Assembly (NCBI GenBank): GCA_030043175.1
Contig: JASHYD010001114.1
Coordinates: forward strand, 1 to 12,983
Origin: Xanthobacteraceae bacterium
GTDB taxonomy: Bacteria; Pseudomonadota; Alphaproteobacteria; Rhizobiales; Xanthobacteraceae
Direction of reading: 5' to 3'
DNA length: 12,983 nucleotides
The translations under genes and the position numbers were made by a program. The notes beneath the pieces are model-generated. The model was given only the letters and a program-made list of their open reading frames with translations. It was not told where the DNA came from and did not search any database. Of this stretch, positions 7,209 to 12,983 are shown in pieces. Numbering within the stretch: the stretch's first letter is position 1; every line of letters begins with the position of its first letter.

Positions 7209-7982
7209 CTAAATGCCGCTGAACCAGTTGTAACCACGGTCTTCCCAGTAGCCGCCGAGATCCTTGTTCAATACATGCATGCCGATCACGTATTTGGGGT
7301 TCTTGAATCCGAGCTTGGTCGGTATCCTGATCTTCATGGGAAAACCATACTTGCGCGGGAGAATTTCGTTGTCGAACTTGAAGGTCATCTGGGTCTGCGG
7401 ATGCAGCGCGGTGGGCATGTCGATCGTGTTGGAATAACCCTCGGCGCATTGAAACCAGACATATTTGGCGGTCAGGTCGGCGCCGACGCGCTTGAGGAAA
7501 TCACGCAGCGGGGTGCCGGTCCAGGATCCGATGGCGCTCCAGCCTTCGACGCAGACGTGCCGCGTAATCTGTTTCTCCTGCGGCAATGCGTATAGCTCTT
7601 CAAGCGTCCACGACTTCTTGTCGTCGACAAGCCCGCCGACCTCGAGCATGTAGGTTTCTTCGTCGATCTCCGGGGCGTCCTCCTCCGGATAGTAGCCATT
7701 GAACGGGAACGGGCGCGTGATTGCGCTTTCCGGGAAGGTGGGGGCGAGCTTGTTGGGGTTGAATATCAAGGCCTGAACGCGGTCGTTGAAGCGGGAAATC
7801 GTCAATAAGGCCCTGGCGGCGCTCTCCTCGTCGACGATGTCGCAACCCGTCAAAAACGTGATGGCGCCAAGGCTGGCGCCGCCGCGCAGGAACATCCGGC
7901 GCGCCGGATTGGGAATGAGCTTCGCGGCGTCCTTGATCAAAAGCTTCGGATCGACCCCTGGAATGCGTCTTCGAGCCTTCAT
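7209..7982 (-). CDS. Sulfite-oxidase-family molybdopterin oxidoreductase, Tat-exported lipoprotein
   Basis: A 257-residue catalytic subunit of the sulfite oxidase / MsrP (YedY) molybdopterin superfamily. The N-terminus has twin arginines in ARRMFLRGGASLGAITFLTGC (27-47), a Tat signal whose hydrophobic core ends in a lipobox (LTGC, C47), so it is predicted to be exported folded and anchored by a lipid. The Mo-pterin domain shows EEDAPEIDEETYMLEVGGLV (100-119), HVCVEGWSAIGSWTGTPL (142-159) with C144 as the probable Mo thiolate ligand, and YSNTIDMPTALHPQT. The C-terminus PMKIRIPTKLGFKNPKYV is the usual end of this fold. The ribosome site GAGGAGGAGGG seven bases from the ATG is very strong. The gene lies 68 bp after the cytochrome b gene and most likely forms one electron-transfer unit with it. 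The substrate (a sulfoxide, sulfite or another compound) cannot be read from the sequence. Confidence 0.88.
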   Translation of the reverse strand: MKARRRIPGVDPKLLIKDAAKLIPNPARRMFLRGGASLGAITFLTGCDIVDEESAARALLTISRFNDRVQALIFNPNKLAPTFPESAITRPFPFNGYYPEEDAPEIDEETYMLEVGGLVDDKKSWTLEELYALPQEKQITRHVCVEGWSAIGSWTGTPLRDFLKRVGADLTAKYVWFQCAEGYSNTIDMPTALHPQTQMTFKFDNEILPRKYGFPMKIRIPTKLGFKNPKYVIGMHVLNKDLGGYWEDRGYNWFSGI

Positions 7983-8050
7983 CGGACCCTCCTCCTCGAT
8001 CCTTTCGCGATACCGCTGACCCGCCCCTCTGCTGCAAGCGAGCAGGGCTC

Positions 8051-8698
8051 TTAGCGGCCGAGAATCATGGCGCGCAGGCTCTTGGGCACAAGAACCGAGA
8101 GTGTGATGTGGACCAGCAAGAAGCCGACGATCGCCGCCATCGCAAAAAAATGCACGAAGCGCGCCGCATCATATCCGCCGAATAGAGCAACCACCTCCTG
8201 TAACTGCACGGGCTTCCAGATCGAGGCGCCTGACGCAGCCGCTACGGCGCCGGCCGCAATCACACCCGCGTACAACAGGCGCTGCACCGCATTGTAGACC
8301 GAAAGATCGGCGTGAGAAAGCTTGCCGGTCAAGGCGGCGCGCAGATCGCGAACGACATCCGTCGCCCGGATGGGCAACAGCTTGCGCCGGAATCGTCCGG
8401 TCAGGATACCGAGCGCAACATAGATCAGTCCGTTTCCAGCCAGGAGCCACATGGCGGCGAAGTGCCAGAGCAGCGCGCCCGGAAGCCCGTCAAACGCGTC
8501 GCCGATGGTGATCGCGGGAGGAAACCTAAACGCGAAAAGCGGCGACGAGTTGTAAATGCGCCAGCCCGACGTGATCATCACGAACATGGCAATGGCGTTG
8601 ATCCAGTGGGTGATCCGAACCCAGGGCGGATGTATCGCCGAGCTGGACGGCACCTCGGGAAGGTCCGTGAATTTGGCGTCTGCGGTCTCTGACGACAT
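8051..8698 (-). CDS. Four-helix membrane cytochrome b, partner of the Mo oxidoreductase
   Basis: A 215-residue integral membrane protein of the cytochrome b561 / Ni,Fe-hydrogenase cytochrome b-like family. Four hydrophobic helices are visible at about 31-50, 76-100, 136-160 and 183-203. Candidate haem ligands are H31 (WVRITHWINA), H79 (LLWHFAAMW), H183 (FVHFFAMA) and H197 (FLLVHITLSVL). It probably exchanges electrons between the quinone pool and the periplasmic Mo lipoprotein encoded 68 bp downstream. The start at ATG 8698 has AAGGA seven bases upstream; an in-frame ATG at 8752 would add 18 residues without family character. Between this gene and the Mo subunit lies a small stem (CTGCT 8029-8033, AGCAG 8041-8045) that could affect readthrough. 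Divergent from mch. The exact donor and acceptor are inferred from context. Confidence 0.87.
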   Translation of the reverse strand: MSSETADAKFTDLPEVPSSSAIHPPWVRITHWINAIAMFVMITSGWRIYNSSPLFAFRFPPAITIGDAFDGLPGALLWHFAAMWLLAGNGLIYVALGILTGRFRRKLLPIRATDVVRDLRAALTGKLSHADLSVYNAVQRLLYAGVIAAGAVAAASGASIWKPVQLQEVVALFGGYDAARFVHFFAMAAIVGFLLVHITLSVLVPKSLRAMILGR

Positions 8699-8823
8699 TC
8701 TCGGGTCCTTGAACTGGGGATACCACCGGCCGCATCCAACTCTCTCATGCATCGCGCGAACATGCTAAGCTCACATGGCCGGGATTCGCGCACATATGCA
8801 GCAATCCACCACGAGATATCACC
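8699..8823. promoter_or_regulatory. Divergent promoter region between cytochrome b/Mo operon and mch
   Basis: This 125-bp gap separates two gene starts facing away from each other, so both promoters must overlap here. I see no clear -35/-10 pair or operator palindrome. The sequence before the mch ATG (ACGAGATATCACC) gives only a weak ribosome site. Confidence 0.45.
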
Positions 8824-9873
8824 ATGATCAAGAACCATCCCGGCAATTACTTCGAGGATTTCCGCCTCGGCCAGGTCATCACCCACGCGACGCCGCGCAC
8901 CGTCACGGCCGGCGACGTTGCGCTCTACACGGCCCTATACGGGTCGCGGTTCGCGGTCCAGTCGTCAGATCACTTTGCCCGCGCGATCGGCTATCCAAAC
9001 GCTCCGGTTGATGACCTTCTCGTCTTTAACGTGGTCTTCGGAAAGACCGTCCCGGACATCTCTCTCAACGCAGTCGCCAATCTCGGCTATGCGAACTGCC
9101 GCTTTCTCGCGCCGGTGTTTCCTGGTGACACGCTGTCGGCGAAATCGGAAATCATCGGCCTTAACGAGAACTCGAACCGGAAAACCGGCGTCGTCTACGT
9201 GCGCTCGACCGGGTTCAATGCGGCCGGCAGCGCTGTTGTGGACTATGTCCGCTGGGTCATGGTGCGAAAGCGCGACGAGGCCAATCCGCCGCCCGGCAAA
9301 AGCGTGCCTTCGTTGCCGAAACTGGCGGCAGCCGACGATCTCGGCACCGCCTGCCCGCCCCTCGCGGACAGAGCTTACGATCTCGCACTCGCCGGCAGCT
9401 GCCAAAAATTTGGCGATTATGTGCCCGGCGAACGCATCGACCACGTGGATGGGATGACAGTGGAAGAGGCGGAGCACCAGCTCGCCACCCGCCTCTATCA
9501 GAATACGGCGAGGGTCCATTTCAACCAATTCACCGAGGCAAAGGCGCGGTTCGGTCGCCGGCTGATCTATGGCGGGCACGTGATTTCACTTGCCCGCGCA
9601 CTGTCTTTCAACGGTCTCGCCAACGCGTTCCACATTGCCGCGATCAACGGCGGCCGGCACGTCGCGCCACTGTTCGCGGGCGATACCGTATTTGCCTGGT
9701 CCGCGGTACTCGATCGGACGGAACTGCCAAACCGCAGCGATGTCGGAGCTCTGCGACTTCGTCTGGTTGCCGCCAAGAACCGGCCGTGCGCCGACTTTCC
9801 CGACCAATCGGCAGGGGACTACGATCCTGCGGTGATTCTGGACCTCGATTATTGGGCACTGATTCCGCGCTAG
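8824..9873 (+). CDS. mch: Mesaconyl-CoA hydratase (beta-methylmalyl-CoA dehydratase), double MaoC domain
   Basis: The 349-residue protein carries two hotdog (MaoC-like) domains. The first, about 8-160, begins NYFEDFRLGQVITHATPRT and contains FGKTVPDISLNAVANLGYA (72-90) and VYVRSTGF. The second, about 195-345, contains ERIDHVDGMTVEEAEHQLAT (203-222), NTARVHFN (227-234), YGGHVISLARALSFNGLANA (249-268) and GDTVFAWS. Length, domain arrangement and these segments match the Rhodobacter Mch type as I remember it. Mch reversibly dehydrates (2R,3S)-beta-methylmalyl-CoA to mesaconyl-C1-CoA in the ethylmalonyl-CoA pathway; in the methylaspartate cycle it runs the other way. The partner lyase mcl1 is not next to it; instead sdhC follows after 309 bp. 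An Mcl2-like thioesterase is encoded at 1633-2511. A general MaoC enoyl-CoA hydratase is the less likely alternative. Confidence 0.88.
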   Translation: MIKNHPGNYFEDFRLGQVITHATPRTVTAGDVALYTALYGSRFAVQSSDHFARAIGYPNAPVDDLLVFNVVFGKTVPDISLNAVANLGYANCRFLAPVFPGDTLSAKSEIIGLNENSNRKTGVVYVRSTGFNAAGSAVVDYVRWVMVRKRDEANPPPGKSVPSLPKLAAADDLGTACPPLADRAYDLALAGSCQKFGDYVPGERIDHVDGMTVEEAEHQLATRLYQNTARVHFNQFTEAKARFGRRLIYGGHVISLARALSFNGLANAFHIAAINGGRHVAPLFAGDTVFAWSAVLDRTELPNRSDVGALRLRLVAAKNRPCADFPDQSAGDYDPAVILDLDYWALIPR

Positions 9874-10182
9874 GCGCATGTTGGTAGCTCCTCGAGTCGA
9901 GAATCCGCGGTCAAGCCGCCGTGACCTGTGCCGATTGGGTGCCCTCTTCCGGGAGCACCGCCAAACTCAGGTCGCGTTAACCGCTGCAAAAAAGATCCCC
10001 AACCTCTCCCCAGCCCACCGATGATGAATTATTTACAGGGCCGCGCCCCTTCCGACCTTCCCCGGCATGCGCGGGAGGGTGGGATATGCCTATCGCAATG
10101 CGTGCAGAGCATGGCAAGGTCGCCATTGTGCTGACGCGCCGTATCTGCTTGAAGGGTGCCGTCACGATTGTGGATCGACAAC
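9874..10182. other. Intergenic region between mch and sdhC
   Basis: In these 309 bp, a small stem (GCGG 9907-9910 with CCGC 9916-9919) lies after the mch stop. An A-rich patch is near 9988-9994, and an imperfect GC-rich palindrome is at 10056-10079. The sdh promoter should be in the last 100 bp, but no consensus pair is clear. A frame starting at 10086 has a good purine-rich leader but runs out of phase through sdhC and is not a credible gene. Confidence 0.5.
10056..10079. repeat. GC-rich imperfect palindrome upstream of sdhC
   Basis: CCTTCCCCG (10056-10064) can pair with CGCGGGAGGG (10070-10079) with one bulge and one G-T pair. The arms resemble those of the palindromes flanking asd. Confidence 0.4.
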
Positions 10183-10593
10183 ATGGCTCAAGCCAAGGTC
10201 CCCGCCGAGCGGCCGCTGTCGCCGCATCTGACGATCTATCGGCCGGTGCTCTCGATGGTGATGTCCATCGTGCATCGGATCACCGGAGGCGCGCTCTATA
10301 TCGGAACTTTACTGCTGGTGTGGTGGCTGCTGGCCGCAGCGTCCGGCCCTGCCGCCTATGCGGCGTTTCAGTCGGCGGCCGCGAGCTTCATTGGCCGTGT
10401 CGTTCTGTTCGGCTACACCTGGGCCCTGCTCCATCACATGCTCGGCGGGGTGCGCTACCTGATATGGGATACCGGTCATGGCTTTGGGGTGGCCGAGCGG
10501 GAGTGGTTGCTGCGCGCCAATCTGGTCGGATCGATCACGCTGACCATCGTCTTATGGGTGGTCGGCGGATACCTGATGGGAGGGCTGCGGTGA
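10183..10593 (+). CDS. sdhC: Succinate dehydrogenase cytochrome b556 subunit
   Basis: The 136-residue membrane anchor of complex II has three predicted helices (about 33-52, 70-92 and 112-134). RPLSPHLTIYRP (10-21) is the usual N-terminal signature. SIVHRITGGALYIG (28-41) contains the conserved Ser and Arg of the ubiquinone site (S28, R32). LLHHMLGGVRYLIWDTG (82-98) contains the haem-ligand histidine, probably H85. With SdhD it binds haem b and reduces ubiquinone using electrons from SdhAB. The second conserved position of the RH motif is Tyr here (RYLIWD instead of RHL-WD). The ATG at 10183 begins at the family start; an in-frame GTG at 10156 would add nine residues. It is the first gene of the sdhCDA run, 13 bases before sdhD. 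Confidence 0.93.
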   Translation: MAQAKVPAERPLSPHLTIYRPVLSMVMSIVHRITGGALYIGTLLLVWWLLAAASGPAAYAAFQSAAASFIGRVVLFGYTWALLHHMLGGVRYLIWDTGHGFGVAEREWLLRANLVGSITLTIVLWVVGGYLMGGLR

Positions 10594-10606
10594 GGAGATT
10601 CACGCG

Positions 10607-11002
10607 ATGAGCGCGCGCCCCTCCAACATGCGCACGCCGCTCGGCCGGGTGCGCGGGCATGGTTCTGCGAAATCGGGCACCGACGATTTCATCGGGCAGC
10701 GTCTGACTGCGATCGCCAATATTCCGCTCGCCATCGCCGCCGTGCTGATCATCATCGCCCTGATCGGGCGCAATCACGCAGCCGTCGCCCAGATACTGGG
10801 CTCGACCCCGGTTGCCATCGTCATGGTGCTTTTTATCGTTTCGGTCTTCTATCACATGAGAATCGGCATGCAGGTGATCATTGAGGATTATGTGCACGAA
10901 GAACGCGCCAAGTATGCGCTCTTGATCCTCAACACCTTCTTTGCCATCGCGGCGGGATTCGCGGCGATTTACGCGATCCTCAAGCTGTCGTTTGGAGTGT
11001 GA
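10607..11002 (+). CDS. sdhD: Succinate dehydrogenase membrane anchor subunit
   Basis: The 131-residue second membrane anchor of complex II begins with [20 protein letters not shown] (8-27), typical of alphaproteobacterial SdhD. Three helices are seen at about 35-55, 67-86 and 104-126. [18 protein letters not shown] (82-99) contains the haem-ligand candidate H83 and the D94-Y95 pair that lies near the ubiquinone site in homologues. GGAG nine bases before the ATG is a clear ribosome site. The stop codon lies four bases before the sdhA start, indicating translational coupling in one operon with sdhC and sdhA. Confidence 0.93.
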   Translation: MSARPSNMRTPLGRVRGHGSAKSGTDDFIGQRLTAIANIPLAIAAVLIIIALIGRNHAAVAQILGSTPVAIVMVLFIVSVFYHMRIGMQVIIEDYVHEERAKYALLILNTFFAIAAGFAAIYAILKLSFGV

Positions 11003-11006
11003 GACG

Positions 11007-12839
11007 ATGTCCAGTAGCGGACCAGGAAACGGGGCCGCGCCTGCGATCAATGGGCGGGTCTATCCGATCGAGGACCATGCCTACGACGTCGTTGTGGTCG
11101 GCGCCGGCGGTGCTGGGCTGCGGGCGGTGGTGGGATGCAGCCAGGCGGGTCTGCGGACCGCCTGCATCAGCAAGGTCTTCCCGACGCGCTCGCATACGGT
11201 TGCGGCGCAGGGCGGCATCTCGGCGGCGCTCGGCAACATGGGCGAGGACGACTGGCGGTGGCACATGTACGACACCGTCAAGGGGTCGGACTGGCTCGGC
11301 GACCAGGACGCGATCGAGTATCTGTGCCGCAACGCTTCCGCGGCGGTTTACGAGCTTGAGCACTGGGGCGTGCCGTTCTCACGTACCGAAGAAGGCAAGA
11401 TTTACCAGCGACCATTCGGCGGCATGACCACCCACTACGGTAAGGGCACCGCCCAGCGCACTTGCGCGGCGGCCGACCGCACGGGTCACGCCATATTGCA
11501 CACGCTCTACGGCGCATCGCTCAAGCATGCGGCGGAGTTTTTCATCGAATATTTCGTGATCGATCTCATCATGGACGAGGGCCGCTGCCGCGGTGTGGTC
11601 GCGCTCAAGCTTGACGACGGCACGATCCACCGCTTCCGCGCCCACATGACGATACTCGCCACCGGCGGATATGGACGCACCTATTTCTCGTGCACGTCTG
11701 CGCACACCTGCACGGGCGATGGCAATGCCATGGTGCTGCGCGCCGGCCTGCCGCTCCAGGATATGGAATTCGTGCAGTTTCACCCGACCGGCATCTACGG
11801 CGCCGGGTGCCTGATCACGGAAGGCGCGCGCGGCGAAGGCGGATATCTCACCAATTCCGAAGGCGAGCGGTTCATGGAGCGCTATGCGCCGTCCGCCAAG
11901 GACCTGGCCTCGCGCGACGTGGTATCGCGGGCGATGACGATCGAAATCCGCGAGGGCCGGGGCGTCGGCAAGAACAAGGATCACATTTTCCTGCATCTCG
12001 ATCACCTCGATCCCGAGGTGCTTCACGAGCGGCTGCCAGGCATCTCGGAAAGCGCGCGAATATTTGCCGGCGTCGATGTCACGCGCGAGCCGATACCGGT
12101 GCTGCCGACGGTGCATTACAATATGGGCGGCATTCCCGCTAATTATCACGGTGAGGTCGTCACCACGAAGAACGGCGATCCTGAGTCGATCGTACCGGGC
12201 CTGATGGCCCTTGGCGAAGCCGGCTGCGTTTCAGTTCATGGCGCCAACCGCCTCGGCTCGAACTCGCTGATCGACCTCGTGGTGTTCGGCCGCGCGGCGG
12301 CGCTGCGCTGCGCCGAGCTGATCGAGCCTGGCGAGAAGCACGCCGAGCTGCCGAAGGACTCCGCGGAGCTGCCGCTGTCGCGCCTGGACAAGTTTCGCAA
12401 TGCTGACGGCTCGACCCCGACCGCCGAAATTCGCAGCACGATGCAGAAGGTAATGCAGGCAAATTGTGCCGTGTTCCGGACCGGCGAAGTCCTGGAGGAG
12501 GGCTCAAGGCTTATTCATCAGGTGCTCGCCGGCGTCGCCGACACCAAGGTATTCGACCGGTCCCTGATCTGGAACTCCGACCTCATTGAAACGCTCGAGC
12601 TCGACAATCTGATCGCCCAGGCCGTCGTCACCATGGATTCCGCCGCCAACCGCACGGAAAGCCGCGGCGCCCATGCCCGCGAGGACTTCCTGGACCGCGA
12701 CGACAAGAACTGGATGAAGCACACGCTCGCTTGGCTCGATTTTGCCACCGGCAAGGTGCGGATCGACTACCGACCGGTGCACACCTACACGATGACGAAC
12801 GACGTGCAATACGTCGAGCCAAAGGCGCGGGTGTATTGA
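11007..12839 (+). CDS. sdhA: Succinate dehydrogenase flavoprotein subunit
   Basis: The 610-residue catalytic subunit oxidises succinate to fumarate, passing electrons through SdhB to ubiquinone, on the cytoplasmic face of the inner membrane. The FAD-binding motif is [15 protein letters not shown] (26-40). [11 protein letters not shown] (60-70) contains H63, the histidine expected to bind FAD covalently. [21 protein letters not shown] (257-277) supplies the dicarboxylate-binding H259, T261, E272 and R275; [10 protein letters not shown] (301-310) supplies the proton-shuttling R303; [13 protein letters not shown] has H370; and [20 protein letters not shown] (412-431) has R415. Length and motif order are normal and the gene is intact. 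GGAG nine bases before ATG 11007 supports the start. sdhB would be expected next, but it does not begin within the remaining 144 bp. Confidence 0.97.
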   Translation: MSSSGPGNGAAPAINGRVYPIEDHAYDVVVVGAGGAGLRAVVGCSQAGLRTACISKVFPTRSHTVAAQGGISAALGNMGEDDWRWHMYDTVKGSDWLGDQDAIEYLCRNASAAVYELEHWGVPFSRTEEGKIYQRPFGGMTTHYGKGTAQRTCAAADRTGHAILHTLYGASLKHAAEFFIEYFVIDLIMDEGRCRGVVALKLDDGTIHRFRAHMTILATGGYGRTYFSCTSAHTCTGDGNAMVLRAGLPLQDMEFVQFHPTGIYGAGCLITEGARGEGGYLTNSEGERFMERYAPSAKDLASRDVVSRAMTIEIREGRGVGKNKDHIFLHLDHLDPEVLHERLPGISESARIFAGVDVTREPIPVLPTVHYNMGGIPANYHGEVVTTKNGDPESIVPGLMALGEAGCVSVHGANRLGSNSLIDLVVFGRAAALRCAELIEPGEKHAELPKDSAELPLSRLDKFRNADGSTPTAEIRSTMQKVMQANCAVFRTGEVLEEGSRLIHQVLAGVADTKVFDRSLIWNSDLIETLELDNLIAQAVVTMDSAANRTESRGAHAREDFLDRDDKNWMKHTLAWLDFATGKVRIDYRPVHTYTMTNDVQYVEPKARVY

Positions 12840-12983
12840 GAGGCCATCACACAAAGGCCGTAACCCTGCAATTGGCCACAATGGGCCGGGGGCCATCCCT
12901 ATCCAACCAATCCTGGAGAAATGCCCAGGTTGACGTCAGAAATGTCCTGACTTGCCGAGCCTTCAACCGGCACGGCAGAGCCC

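Noticed and set aside
10086..10610. Plus-strand frame with a purine-rich leader (GGGAGGGTGGGAT before ATG)
   Set aside because: It is out of phase with and fully overlaps sdhC. The translated part within sdhC is Arg-rich nonsense, and the leader is part of a palindrome arm.

Overview
The window looks like chromosomal DNA of a GC-rich alphaproteobacterium, most likely in the Hyphomicrobiales (Bradyrhizobium / Xanthobacteraceae-like). That placement is inferred from remembered family resemblance: LeuB opens like the Bradyrhizobium protein, and the malyl-CoA thioesterase and mesaconyl-CoA hydratase resemble the Rhodobacter ethylmalonyl-CoA pathway enzymes along their whole length. No rRNA, tRNA, CRISPR, insertion sequence or phage gene was recognised.

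Layout. Positions 1-1015 (-) hold a secreted tetratricopeptide-repeat protein that runs off the left edge; its coding frame is open to the window end. About 620 bp without a convincing gene follows (1016-1632). Then come an Mcl2-like (3S)-malyl-CoA thioesterase (-) and, divergent from it, a DUF429 protein (+). Aspartate-semialdehyde dehydrogenase asd (-) and a small secreted proline-rich protein (+) diverge from a 301-bp gap. LeuB (-), a GNAT acetyltransferase (-), a Tat-lipoprotein molybdopterin oxidoreductase (-) and its cytochrome b partner (-) make up a leftward block. From 8824 everything reads rightward: mesaconyl-CoA hydratase (mch), then sdhC-sdhD-sdhA of succinate dehydrogenase. The window ends 144 bp after sdhA and sdhB has not started.

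Function. Three themes are visible. The first is central carbon metabolism: mch and the Mcl2-like thioesterase are steps of the ethylmalonyl-CoA / methylaspartate type of acetyl-CoA assimilation, whose products (malate, glyoxylate, succinyl-CoA) enter the TCA cycle where SdhCDAB works. The second is amino acid biosynthesis: asd for the aspartate family and leuB for leucine. The third is a periplasm-facing redox pair, a sulfite-oxidase-fold Mo lipoprotein fed by or feeding a four-helix cytochrome b.

Most of the region is ordinary housekeeping DNA, and no clearly new multi-gene system was found. The points most worth a second look are the Tat-lipoprotein/cytochrome b pair, the placement of mch directly before sdh without mcl1, a family of GC-rich intergenic palindromes (two of which flank asd), the hydrophobic in-frame stretch before the GNAT gene, and the gap after sdhA where sdhB is expected.
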